18,754 bases of DNA from Candidatus Woesearchaeota archaeon (GCA_018303645.1 JAGVXR010000001.1:1-18754), one strand, 5' to 3'. Shown: positions 1 to 6,704, counted from the first letter of the stretch. Notes: generated by a model from the sequence alone, not told the origin. Program-made: numbers and translations.

Positions 1-653
1 TCAGTCCGCCAAAGTTCAGAAACTTCGGGCTTCAAAGTCTTAACATAATCATTTATGATGGCAGAATACCTTTGTATTCTCCTTAATATGTTGCTTGCAT
101 TTATTTTAAGGTCATAAAATTGGTTTAAGTGGTCGCTGATTTTCCTCAAGGAAATTCCTTTGAAATATAAGTCAAGCATTAAGGTTGTTATCTTTGCATT
201 TCCCTTCAATTTTTGGAAGTCCTTTTCCTCGATAAATCTTTTGTTACAATCCGTGCATCCATACCTCTGTTTAACTCTGTCTTTGCAATACCTTCTGCCA
301 AATCTAATAATATTCAAGCCCTTGCAGTATGGGCAATTTGGCTTTTCCTTGCCTACTAACTCCTTCATTACTTTTTCCTTTAATCCAAGAAACAATTTTA
401 CGGCGTGAATATGCTTGCAGTCTTTTTGCCTCTCAACAAAATCTGGGCAAGTGCATCTGCATTTTCCATTTATGGTTACTTTGTATTCGCCATTGCCAGA
501 CTGAGAAGGCACGATAAAAGTTTCTTCTCCTACTTGTTTTGGCGTATCACCTTTAGAAATAATTGCATATCCCCGAACAACACGCATTTGTTCCGAAGCA
601 TTTTTATATTTTAACTCTTTTTCCACTACTGAACTAACTTGGTTAGACGCCAT
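1..653 (-). CDS. Transposase with SWIM zinc finger, N-terminal part (cut by window edge)
   Basis: The reverse strand reads 217 codons from ATG at 653 without a stop and runs off the window. Residues 67-81 form a SWIM zinc finger (CxC, then CxH: C67, C69, C79, H81). A second zinc ribbon follows (C107-x2-C110 and C133-x2-C136), then a helix-turn-helix-like stretch near 155-195 (key words LYFKGISLRKISDHL). This order is typical of DDE-type insertion-sequence transposases of archaea, where the catalytic domain would lie further on, outside the window. A good ribosome site (GGAG) sits 7 bases before ATG. The role would be DNA transposition. The exact IS family cannot be assigned without the C-terminal part, and whether the element is intact is unknown. 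A SWIM-bearing regulatory protein without the DDE domain is a less likely alternative. Confidence 0.8.
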   Translation of the reverse strand, partial: MASNQVSSVVEKELKYKNASEQMRVVRGYAIISKGDTPKQVGEETFIVPSQSGNGEYKVTINGKCRCTCPDFVERQKDCKHIHAVKLFLGLKEKVMKELVGKEKPNCPYCKGLNIIRFGRRYCKDRVKQRYGCTDCNKRFIEEKDFQKLKGNAKITTLMLDLYFKGISLRKISDHLNQFYDLKINASNILRRIQRYSAIINDYVKTLKPEVSELWRT

Positions 654-664
654 TTTGGTTCTCC

Positions 665-697
665 GAGCAGTTAGGCTTCTCAAGAGCCTTTCTGCTC
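665..697. promoter_or_regulatory. Two-part hairpin between RHH gene and transposase
   Basis: GAGCAG (665-670) pairs with CTGCTC (692-697), and AGGCT (673-677) pairs with AGCCT (685-689). A symmetric TT/TT internal loop separates the two stems and the terminal loop is 7 bases. It lies 4 bases after the RHH stop and just before the transposase ribosome site on the reverse strand. It could end RHH transcripts, damp transposase translation, or be part of the element's end. Confidence 0.6.
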
Positions 698-700
698 ACT

Positions 701-850
701 TTATTTTTTCTTGTTTTCTAAATCCTTTCTGATTAAGACAGCGATACGAGAACTTAACATCATGCCCTCTTTTTCACAAAACTCCTCAAATTGAGTTAAT
801 AAATCATCTGGCAATGTTATGTTAAGCCTTCTGTATTTGTCCTTATCCAT
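701..850 (-). CDS. Small ribbon-helix-helix (CopG/MetJ-type) protein
   Basis: A 49-aa reading frame starts MDKDKYRRLNITLPDDLL and ends DLENKKK. The short beta strand (RRLNITLP, residues 7-14) followed by two helices (about 15-29 and 32-45) is the ribbon-helix-helix DNA-binding fold, which acts as a dimer on palindromic operators. An in-frame ATG at 856 would add two residues. ATG at 850 is preferred because the TATA box at 870-880 lies about 25 bases upstream, as expected for a leaderless archaeal transcript. It reads towards the partial transposase, so it may repress that element, or be an antitoxin without a visible toxin partner. Family recognition is by pattern only. Confidence 0.72.
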   Translation of the reverse strand: MDKDKYRRLNITLPDDLLTQFEEFCEKEGMMLSSRIAVLIRKDLENKKK

Positions 851-869
851 ACGCATTAGTAAGCATTAC

Positions 870-880
870 TTATATATAAA
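870..880. promoter_or_regulatory. Near-symmetric TATA box shared by divergent genes
   Basis: TTATATATAAA reads as a TATA box on both strands. On the reverse strand it sits about 25 bases before the RHH ATG at 850. On the forward strand it predicts a start near 900, so the forward transcript would include the hairpin at 914-950. Confidence 0.55.
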
Positions 881-913
881 TGTTTTGGAAAATCTATATG
901 CTGTAGAATATAG

Positions 914-950
914 TTCCTCTCGTGTGTCTCATTCGAGATAGAGGGAGGAA
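914..950 (+). promoter_or_regulatory. Hairpin covering the ribosome site of the 957 gene
   Basis: TTCCTCTC (914-921) pairs with GGGAGGAA (943-950), counting one G-T wobble. After a 3/2 internal loop, TGTCTC (925-930) pairs with GAGATA (935-940) around an ATTC loop. The whole Shine-Dalgarno sequence GGGAGG (943-948) is inside the outer stem, 7 to 8 bases before ATG 957. Translation from 957 may therefore depend on melting or remodelling this stem. Confidence 0.5.
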
Positions 951-956
951 TATAAA

Positions 957-1643
957 ATGAAGATATTAAAGAAAAATTTAAATAGCCTTATTAAAGTTTA
1001 TTACAAAGGGGTGGAATTTATGGAATTAAAGAAAAATGATGTATATAATCTTTTCTTGGAAGTAAGTAAAAAAACTAAAGGAAAGATTTCTAAAAAGGAA
1101 ATATTTGAGATAGAGCAAATTTTAGAGAAAAATTTGGTATCTAAACCGCTTAATATATTAACCTTTAATGATATAAACAGAGCTTTAGAAGTTAAATATG
1201 GGGTTGATATTAAAAATTTTATTATAAGTCTATTGATAAATCCGCCTGAAGTTTTCAATGAATTAGTGAAAAGAAAAGTTATAAATAGAAAACTTTTTGC
1301 AAGAATATATAAAAATTTTTCTAAATTAACTATTGATACAAAATCTCTATTTGATTATCCAGAAAGATGGAGATTATTAACGACTGATTTAGTTCAATCA
1401 AAAGACAAAGGGGTTGTATTTAGGTCAAGATTTGTAAGGTATGATAACCATATGTTTAGTTTTGAATCGCTTCCTCAAGACTATTTTGTTTTGATAAACC
1501 ATTTCATAAAAAGATTAAGTGAAATTGAAGTTGAACCAATGGATAAATTTTTGGCGGAAATTAACAATATTAAAAATAATCTTGAGATGGTGCAAAATCA
1601 AATAAAAAATCGTCAGAGTGTTAAATCAAAATCTAAAAAATAA
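957..1643 (+). CDS. Uncharacterised Lys-rich, AT-rich accessory protein
   Basis: I do not recognise this family. The frame encodes 228 aa from ATG 957, or 207 aa from an in-frame ATG at 1020 (MELKKNDVYNLF...). Both starts have a Shine-Dalgarno sequence: GGGAGG before 957, masked by a hairpin, and GGGGTGG before 1020, which is exposed. The 1020 start may be the main one. The protein is lysine-, isoleucine- and asparagine-rich, predicted mostly helical, with a C-terminal helix (about 195-220) that could form a coiled coil and a basic SKSKK end. No signal peptide or membrane segment is seen. The following gene begins one base after the stop, so the two are probably co-transcribed. Base composition is clearly more AT-rich than the surface-protein genes downstream, which suggests acquired DNA. 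Confidence 0.7.
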   Translation: MKILKKNLNSLIKVYYKGVEFMELKKNDVYNLFLEVSKKTKGKISKKEIFEIEQILEKNLVSKPLNILTFNDINRALEVKYGVDIKNFIISLLINPPEVFNELVKRKVINRKLFARIYKNFSKLTIDTKSLFDYPERWRLLTTDLVQSKDKGVVFRSRFVRYDNHMFSFESLPQDYFVLINHFIKRLSEIEVEPMDKFLAEINNIKNNLEMVQNQIKNRQSVKSKSKK

Positions 1644-1644
1644 A

Positions 1645-2088
1645 ATGCCAACTTTACAGAATGATTTGGCTGAATTTACAACACCTACTTCTGGTTCTGT
1701 AAGTTTGGAAATTAGTCATTCTGGAACTACACCTACATCATCTATCTACAATTTTACATCACCTCAACAACAAACTTTCACTTTAGGTTCTTCTACAACA
1801 AACCCTTCAATTAATCCATCTTTAATGTTCCAACCTCAACCAAATATTCAAGATTGGGAGGAAGGGAAAACAAACAGATTTATAATAAAATACAAAATAA
1901 TTTTTGATTATGGTGGTAGGATAGTAGTTTCTCTATTATTAATCATATTCTTATTTTATTATTGGGAAAATCATTCTTGCAAATGCCAATTTGATACATG
2001 GTTAAGTTTTATAATTATATTGCCCTTAGTGGCATTTTTCTTGAACTTTAAAATTTCTGATTTAAAAGATTTCATAAAAAATTGGTAA
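1645..2088 (+). CDS. Small membrane protein with disordered S/T/Q/P-rich head and two TM helices
   Basis: Starting at ATG 1645, one base after the previous stop, this gives 147 aa. An in-frame ATG at 1618 would add 9 residues and overlap the previous gene. Residues about 1-75 are low-complexity Ser/Thr/Gln/Pro-rich. Two hydrophobic segments follow, around IVVSLLLIIFLFYYW and LSFIIILPLVAFFLNF, separated by a short loop with the cysteine motif HSCKC. The layout is a soluble flexible N-terminus on a two-helix membrane hairpin. I recognise no family. Coupling to the upstream gene suggests the two act together, perhaps as a cytosolic factor and its membrane partner, but that is inference from position only. 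Confidence 0.6.
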   Translation: MPTLQNDLAEFTTPTSGSVSLEISHSGTTPTSSIYNFTSPQQQTFTLGSSTTNPSINPSLMFQPQPNIQDWEEGKTNRFIIKYKIIFDYGGRIVVSLLLIIFLFYYWENHSCKCQFDTWLSFIIILPLVAFFLNFKISDLKDFIKNW

Positions 2089-2108
2089 TTGCTCATAAAT
2101 CCAATTAA

Positions 2109-2183
2109 AAAGAGCCTACCAATAACCCTAATCGCAACAATGAAATAAATAACCCGAATATGCAACAGAATCAAAAACCATAA
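2109..2183 (+). pseudogene. Possible decayed coding tail (Asn/Pro/Gln-rich)
   Basis: In a frame shifted from the preceding gene, 24 codons between two TAA stops read KEPTNNPNRNNEINN then PNMQQNQKP. This composition resembles the low-complexity tail of a protein rather than random AT-rich spacer. It has no start codon of its own. It may be what remains of a longer gene after frameshift or deletion. Chance is possible in AT-rich DNA. Confidence 0.25.
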
Positions 2184-2193
2184 CATTTATATA
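2174..2193 (+). promoter_or_regulatory. Promoter of the 357-aa surface protein gene
   Basis: The upstream box AAAACCATAACA abuts the TATA box TTTATATA (2186-2193), predicting a start near 2215 and a short leader to ATG 2227. The 12-base box matches 9 of 12 positions of the AAAACCGCAACC box found at three other promoters here. Confidence 0.6.
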
Positions 2194-2226
2194 GGTAAAA
2201 TAACTACTAGAGAATAATTACAAAAA

Positions 2227-3300
2227 ATGAAACTAATAGCCTTTTTGCTGGTGCTTGCAATTTTGCTAGCCTCAGGTATATGGGCTGCAGGGCTTGAAAT
2301 TACAGAAATAGACTTCAATGTAGATTATGACGACGCTTACACTTACAGGATAGAGGACAGGGACAGGATAGATTCAGGCTCTGTTTCAATGACCAATGAC
2401 TCAAAAATAGATGCATATCTACTTCCAGGCTCTAATTTAACATTTACTATAAGGGTTGAAAACACATTTCAGGGTGAGAATCCTGATTTAAGGGGCGTGT
2501 TTGCAAGGGTAACCATCGAGGAAATTGACGACGGCGCTGACCTTGAAGAGGAAAGCATTGACTTTGACCTGGAGCCAGGAAACGACAACAGGGTTGATGT
2601 AAATTTTCCCATACCGCTTGATGCCGACGCAGGCACTTATAATGTGATTATTGAGGCAGAAGGCGAAGACAGGAATGAAACTCCCCATAATACCGAACTG
2701 AGCCTGAAGCTCGAGGTAAAAAAGCAGAGCCATGACATAAGGATAACAAAAGTCCTGCTCAATCCAAGCATAGTGGATTGCAACAGGAAGGCAAAGCTCA
2801 CAGCAGAGGCAATGAACCTCGGCTCAAATACCGAAAACGAGGTTGCCTTGGAGTTCAAAGCCGCAAGCATTGGAATAAATTCCTATGACAAGGATGTATC
2901 TCTGGAGTCTTCAGACGAGGCAAGCGAGGAGGAAAAAACTTACACAAAAACATTGAATATAGAAGTGCCTTCTTTCTTCAGGGCAGGAACATTCCCGATT
3001 TTGGTTAGCCTTTACTGGAAAAATTTTATCCTGTTTGACCAGAAAACTGTTGATTTGGTTGTAAAAGACTGCGTTTCAGGCGCTAAAACTACAGAAGAGC
3101 CCAAACAGGAGGAAAAAGAAGAGGAAGTTGCAGTAATACAGCCGGAAGATGAAGAAGGGCTTGCAGCAGAAGAGCCCGTTACATATAGCCAGGAGATATC
3201 AGTTTTGAAGTCGCCATTTCTGGCAATAGCTTTGGGCGGAGTTGCCATTATAGTGCTTATAGCATTAGCCATTGCCGGGTACAGGGCAAGAGCACAATAA
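2227..3300 (+). CDS. Secreted, C-terminally membrane-anchored surface protein (putative S-layer-like)
   Basis: The 357-aa product has a signal peptide (about 1-21, hydrophobic core LIAFLLVLAILLASG), an acidic beta-rich ectodomain (about 23-283), a Glu-rich linker (288-318) and one C-terminal transmembrane helix (about 330-351) followed by a short basic tail. The ectodomain looks like two immunoglobulin/CARDB-like beta domains. One contains the acidic motif IDDGADLEEES (100-110), and the second is bracketed by C185 and C282, which may form a disulfide. The same two-domain module, with the identical motif and cysteine pair, ends the next protein (861 aa). It is probably exported, anchored in the cytoplasmic membrane and facing outward, as an envelope or adhesion component. 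The specific function is not known. It is followed within 41 bases by the larger paralogue, which has its own TATA box. Confidence 0.75.
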   Translation: MKLIAFLLVLAILLASGIWAAGLEITEIDFNVDYDDAYTYRIEDRDRIDSGSVSMTNDSKIDAYLLPGSNLTFTIRVENTFQGENPDLRGVFARVTIEEIDDGADLEEESIDFDLEPGNDNRVDVNFPIPLDADAGTYNVIIEAEGEDRNETPHNTELSLKLEVKKQSHDIRITKVLLNPSIVDCNRKAKLTAEAMNLGSNTENEVALEFKAASIGINSYDKDVSLESSDEASEEEKTYTKTLNIEVPSFFRAGTFPILVSLYWKNFILFDQKTVDLVVKDCVSGAKTTEEPKQEEKEEEVAVIQPEDEEGLAAEEPVTYSQEISVLKSPFLAIALGGVAIIVLIALAIAGYRARAQ

Positions 3301-3302
3301 GA

Positions 3303-3339
3303 TTTATAAATTCGTCCCATAACCATCAGCTAGTGGGGG
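3303..3339 (+). promoter_or_regulatory. TATA box and G-rich ribosome site of the 861-aa gene
   Basis: TTTATAAA (3303-3310) lies right after the previous stop codon, and GTGGGGG (3333-3339) lies one base before ATG 3341. The larger surface gene can therefore be transcribed on its own as well as by read-through. Confidence 0.5.
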
Positions 3340-3340
3340 C

Positions 3341-5926
3341 ATGGTCTTGAAAAAGATAGCGGTTGGGGGGTTATTCATAGTTTTTTTATTAGTTTTGTCA
3401 TTGGGCTCTTATTCTGCGGTTTTGGTTAATGAGATACTTGCCAACGGGCTTAACGACCCTGATTCTGAATGGATTGAGCTGTTCAACAACGAGAGCCTGG
3501 ATATCAACCTCACGAACTGGAAGATTTCTGAAACTTCAAGCAGCAACTTCACATTAAATGCCACAATACCCGCTAATGGATTTATTGTTCTGGCAGGCGA
3601 CTTTGCAACATTTAATGCAGCATACCCCAACGTAAATTCAAGCGGTATAAATGTAATAAACATAACAATATCCAACTTCAATCTGGCTGATTCAAGCGGC
3701 GAGGTAAAGCTGTACAATTCATCCGGTGCATTGTCTGATTCCATAGCATACGTCCAAGCATCAGGAAAAAGTTTTGAGAATGTATCAATTGGCAGGCATC
3801 CTGACGGAAATCCTAAAATGTTCAATCTCACAACTCCCACTCCCGGGGCAAAAAATGACAGAGAAGCGCCGACTTTGAACAAATGGATTATTCCATCAGG
3901 CAACAATACAAAGATAAGCGCTTTATTCAATATAACTGTCAACATAACAGACGACACCGCCCAGGTTAATTCCACGCTGGCCAATTTCAACGGCACAAAT
4001 TTCTCAATGGTGAAAGATGGCAACATTTGGTCATTTTTATTGAATACGAGCCAGTATATTCAGAAGCAGTATAATGTGACAATTTTCTTCAACGACAGCT
4101 ACGGGAAATCAGGATTTGATGTTTTGCTTAATGTGACTGTCAACAACAGCCCGTTCGTAGTGTCTTTCTCCCCATTAAACAACATAACCCAGATTTTATT
4201 GGAGAATTCAACTTTAAATTTCAATATAAATGCATCCGACCCTGATGACGCCTTGCTTAATTTCTCCTGGTTTATAGACAATGCGCTGAACAGCACAAAT
4301 CCCGCAAATTTCTCCTACAGCCCGGGATTTGAGGACAACGGCACGCACGCCATAAATGCGACAATAACGGATGCTGCCTCAAACCAGGTTTCCCTTAAAT
4401 GGGCAGTAAGGGTTACAAACCTCAACAGGGCGCCGATTTTAGGGGATATATCAAACAAAAGCGTTTCTAAAAATACTAATTTAACGTTCAATATTACTGC
4501 CACAGACTCTGACAATGACGCATTGGCATTTTCCAGCAACAACTCGGCAATTGCCATATCAAAGGTTAACAATTCATTGGCAATAGTTTCTTGGAAGCCG
4601 ACAAACCTTGACTTGGGCAGCAATGTGGTAAACTTTACAGTCGGCGACGGCTTTTTGATTGACTCAAAAGTCGTAACCATAACCGTTGATGCTGCAGGCA
4701 ACAGGGCTCCAAGAATAACAAGCTCTGCTGTGACAAGCGGCACAAGAGACGAGCTTTATAATTATGATGTTGATGCAACCGATGCTGACAATGACACATT
4801 GAGGTTTTCCCTTAAAACAAATGCAAGCGGCATGTCAATAGACAGCTCAAGCGGCTTGATAAGCTTCACTCCAGGCTCTAATGGAGTATTCTCGGTCAAT
4901 GCAAGCGCAACTGATTTTGTTGAGATAATAAACCAGTCATACACGCTCACTATTGCCGTGGGCAACAATCTGAGGATTGACGATGTCGATGCCAAGGTAG
5001 ACGGCAAGAAAAGCAGCAATGTAAGGGAAAACTCAAAAATAGGCAAGGAAGCGAAGCCGGGCTCTGATGTTGAATTCAAAATCACGGTGAAAAACAATTT
5101 TGTGCAAAGCGACAATATCAAAATAGAGGATATCAAGGTTGAAACGGCAATTGAGGGCATAGATGATGGCGCTGACTTGGAGGAGGAGTCAAACGAGTTT
5201 AATTTGAATGAGCAGGATGACAAAACCGTGACGATGAGGTTCAAGCTTCCGCTTAACATAGAAGAGGGCGATTATGACGTGGCAATACATGCCGAAGGCG
5301 AGGATGAAAACGGCAATGCTTATGAGCGCGACTACGGGATTGAGCTTGAGGTTGAAAAAGAGAAGCATGACCTGAGGCTTTTAAGGTTTGAGCTCAGCCC
5401 TGCAATAATAAGCTGCGCAAGGGCTGCGAGCGGAAGGCTTGAGGTAATCAATATTGGGCAGGAAGACGAGGAGAATGCCGTTCTGGATGTAAAGAGCGAC
5501 GATTTAGGCCTGAATTTTGAGCAAAAGGGCATTTCAATCCAGGAAGGCACAGAAGACAACATAATTTCCATGTTTGCAAACCTAAAAATAAATGAAAATG
5601 CCGAAAATGGCGATTATAAAATAACAGCAAATGCATATTCTGATGACGGAAAATTGAGGGACACAAAAACTGCACAGCTGAAAATTGTTGACTGCGTGAA
5701 AACCAAAGCTCCAACAGACGAGGTTGTGCTGCTGATTGGAACAGGGCAAAAAGAAAAAAGCTCTCAGGATAAAAATATCGAACCGGTCAAAACCCCCATT
5801 AAAAAAACAATTGTAAAAACAACATCAGAGGATGCTGAAAAAAACATGAAGCTGCTTTTGATAAGCGGTTTTGTAATGACTCTGTTTTTTGTTGTTGTTG
5901 TCGGTATTTTGGTTTTGGCAGGATAG
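3341..5926 (+). CDS. Large surface protein: lamin-tail domain, Ig/cadherin-like repeats, C-terminal anchor
   Basis: The 861-aa product has a signal peptide (about 1-26). A lamin-tail-like domain follows (about 28-170; hallmarks VNEILAN, SEWIELFN, FIVLAG). Next come several Ig/PKD/cadherin-like beta domains (about 175-270, 271-360, 363-452, 453-540), with repeated linkers such as NRAP and acidic TDSDND and DADND motifs typical of calcium-binding cadherin-like or He-PIG-type repeats. The last extracellular module (about 543-785) is paralogous to the 357-aa neighbour: both contain IDDGADLEEES (607-617 here) and a bracketing cysteine pair (C692, C785). A Lys/Thr linker leads to one transmembrane helix (about 836-860). 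Dozens of N-x-S/T sequons in the first 540 residues suggest heavy N-glycosylation. It is probably an S-layer or adhesion protein for cell or host contact. The ligand is unknown. Confidence 0.8.
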   Translation: MVLKKIAVGGLFIVFLLVLSLGSYSAVLVNEILANGLNDPDSEWIELFNNESLDINLTNWKISETSSSNFTLNATIPANGFIVLAGDFATFNAAYPNVNSSGINVINITISNFNLADSSGEVKLYNSSGALSDSIAYVQASGKSFENVSIGRHPDGNPKMFNLTTPTPGAKNDREAPTLNKWIIPSGNNTKISALFNITVNITDDTAQVNSTLANFNGTNFSMVKDGNIWSFLLNTSQYIQKQYNVTIFFNDSYGKSGFDVLLNVTVNNSPFVVSFSPLNNITQILLENSTLNFNINASDPDDALLNFSWFIDNALNSTNPANFSYSPGFEDNGTHAINATITDAASNQVSLKWAVRVTNLNRAPILGDISNKSVSKNTNLTFNITATDSDNDALAFSSNNSAIAISKVNNSLAIVSWKPTNLDLGSNVVNFTVGDGFLIDSKVVTITVDAAGNRAPRITSSAVTSGTRDELYNYDVDATDADNDTLRFSLKTNASGMSIDSSSGLISFTPGSNGVFSVNASATDFVEIINQSYTLTIAVGNNLRIDDVDAKVDGKKSSNVRENSKIGKEAKPGSDVEFKITVKNNFVQSDNIKIEDIKVETAIEGIDDGADLEEESNEFNLNEQDDKTVTMRFKLPLNIEEGDYDVAIHAEGEDENGNAYERDYGIELEVEKEKHDLRLLRFELSPAIISCARAASGRLEVINIGQEDEENAVLDVKSDDLGLNFEQKGISIQEGTEDNIISMFANLKINENAENGDYKITANAYSDDGKLRDTKTAQLKIVDCVKTKAPTDEVVLLIGTGQKEKSSQDKNIEPVKTPIKKTIVKTTSEDAEKNMKLLLISGFVMTLFFVVVVGILVLAG

Positions 5927-5928
5927 AA

Positions 5929-6375
5929 TTATTTTAATTTTGCCTTATTTAAAAACTCTTTTGGAGTGAGGCATTCAAAATAGCTATTTTTTGCTTTTTT
6001 CAGGAATTCCCTGTTGTTTGAAATTAGATAATCAGCTTCTGCCACAATACAACTGACAAAGTGCCTTAAGTCTTCTTTTGGTATAAGCCCGGAAAATTTA
6101 GGCTCTATCTCTTTGCATAATTCATCCGACACAAACACAGGCTTTGAAACATCCAGAATCAGATGCCTGAGCCAGCCAGCAAAATCCTTGCCCACCACCC
6201 TCTTTGCAGATTCATGATACTCGCTCAGCAGCCGCAAAGATAATACTGGTATAATTTTGCGCTCAATTGCCAGAGAAACTATTTTAGCCTCTTCAGAAGA
6301 TTTATCACCCCTCAGGTCCAAAGCACCTACAAGAAAGACATTTGTATCAATGAGGCATCTCTGCGTTGTAGACAT
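5929..6375 (-). CDS. vapC: PIN-domain toxin (VapC-like ribonuclease)
   Basis: The 148-aa protein starts CLIDTNVFL with the first PIN acidic residue D10, then E52 (LLSEY) and D102 (KEDLRH). At the fourth position (LISNNREF) Asn120/Asn121 stand where many VapC proteins have Asp. PIN proteins of this type are Mg2+-dependent endoribonucleases that cut tRNA or other RNA and are held off by a tightly bound antitoxin. The gene overlaps the upstream AbrB-type antitoxin by 29 bases, so the two are translationally coupled. A purine-rich site (GAGGTAAGAAGGG) inside the antitoxin gene precedes its ATG. Its 3' end faces the 861-aa gene with only 2 bases between the two stop codons. The substrate cannot be told from sequence. 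Confidence 0.85.
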   Translation of the reverse strand: MSTTQRCLIDTNVFLVGALDLRGDKSSEEAKIVSLAIERKIIPVLSLRLLSEYHESAKRVVGKDFAGWLRHLILDVSKPVFVSDELCKEIEPKFSGLIPKEDLRHFVSCIVAEADYLISNNREFLKKAKNSYFECLTPKEFLNKAKLK

Positions 6376-6625
6376 CCCTTCTTACCTCTTTGCAGAACTT
6401 GATTATTTTATTTTTGTCGAATCCCTTCTCCTTTAGCCTTTGGCCTAAAATCCGCAATGCTATCAGCAATTCTCTTTTTTTGTCTATCTTATTAATGAGC
6501 AAAGAGCCTTCTCCCAAGTCTATAATCTCAACTTGGGTGCCTTTCTCAAGGTTTTCCCTCTGCCTTACTTCTATAGGAACAGTTATCTGCCCTTTTTCTC
6601 CAATTCTTACTGTTATTGTTTTCAT
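6347..6625 (-). CDS. vapB: AbrB/SpoVT-type antitoxin
   Basis: The 92-aa protein has a swapped-hairpin AbrB domain at residues 3-45 (ITVRIGEKGQITVPIEVRQ, then LEKGTQVEII). A helical C-terminus (about 50-90) would wrap the PIN toxin and block its active site. Antitoxins of this kind also bind their own promoter as dimers or with the toxin. The tandem palindromes at 6629-6659, between the TATA box and this ATG, are the obvious operator. The start at 6625 is the first ATG of the frame and gives a short leader of about 13 bases from the predicted transcription start near 6638. It forms one operon with the downstream overlapping PIN gene. Confidence 0.85.
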   Translation of the reverse strand: MKTITVRIGEKGQITVPIEVRQRENLEKGTQVEIIDLGEGSLLINKIDKKRELLIALRILGQRLKEKGFDKNKIIKFCKEVRRDVYNAEMPH

Positions 6626-6628
6626 TTT

Positions 6629-6659
6629 AGGTAGGAATATCCTACAGTAGGAAAGGTAG
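6629..6659. promoter_or_regulatory. Operator of the toxin-antitoxin operon (overlapping palindromes)
   Basis: Two overlapping perfect inverted repeats are seen: TAGGAATATCCTA (6632-6644) and CCTACAGTAGG (6641-6651). GTAGGAA occurs as a direct repeat at 6631 and 6647, and AGGTAG at 6629 and 6654. The array covers the predicted transcription start, a good place for autorepression by the AbrB/PIN complex. Confidence 0.65.
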
Positions 6660-6679
6660 TATTTAAAGGTTGCGGTTTT
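6660..6679 (-). promoter_or_regulatory. Promoter of the toxin-antitoxin operon
   Basis: On the reverse strand the box AAAACCGCAACC (6679-6668) abuts TTTAAATA (6667-6660). The predicted start is near 6638, inside the operator. The 12-base box is identical to those at 11302-11313 and 16947-16958. Confidence 0.7.
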
Positions 6680-6704
6680 CAGGATTTATTTTAATATTTG
6701 CTTT

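Noticed and set aside
160..614. Three forward open frames of 62-82 codons at the left end
   Set aside because: They lie opposite the transposase frame, which is uninterrupted over 217 codons and carries two zinc-binding motifs.
1001..1258. Reverse open frame of 85 codons inside the 957 gene
   Set aside because: No promoter or ribosome site. The forward frame has two good ribosome sites.
4441..5000. Possible repeat array in the Ig/cadherin-like domains
   Set aside because: The repetition is at the level of protein domains (NRAP linkers, TDSDND motifs), not near-identical DNA units, so it is not a DNA repeat or CRISPR.
3409..5714. Several long reverse-strand open frames opposite the surface-protein genes (up to about 205 codons)
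   Set aside because: They mirror the codon structure of the real forward genes, lack ribosome sites and promoters, and encode no recognisable motif.
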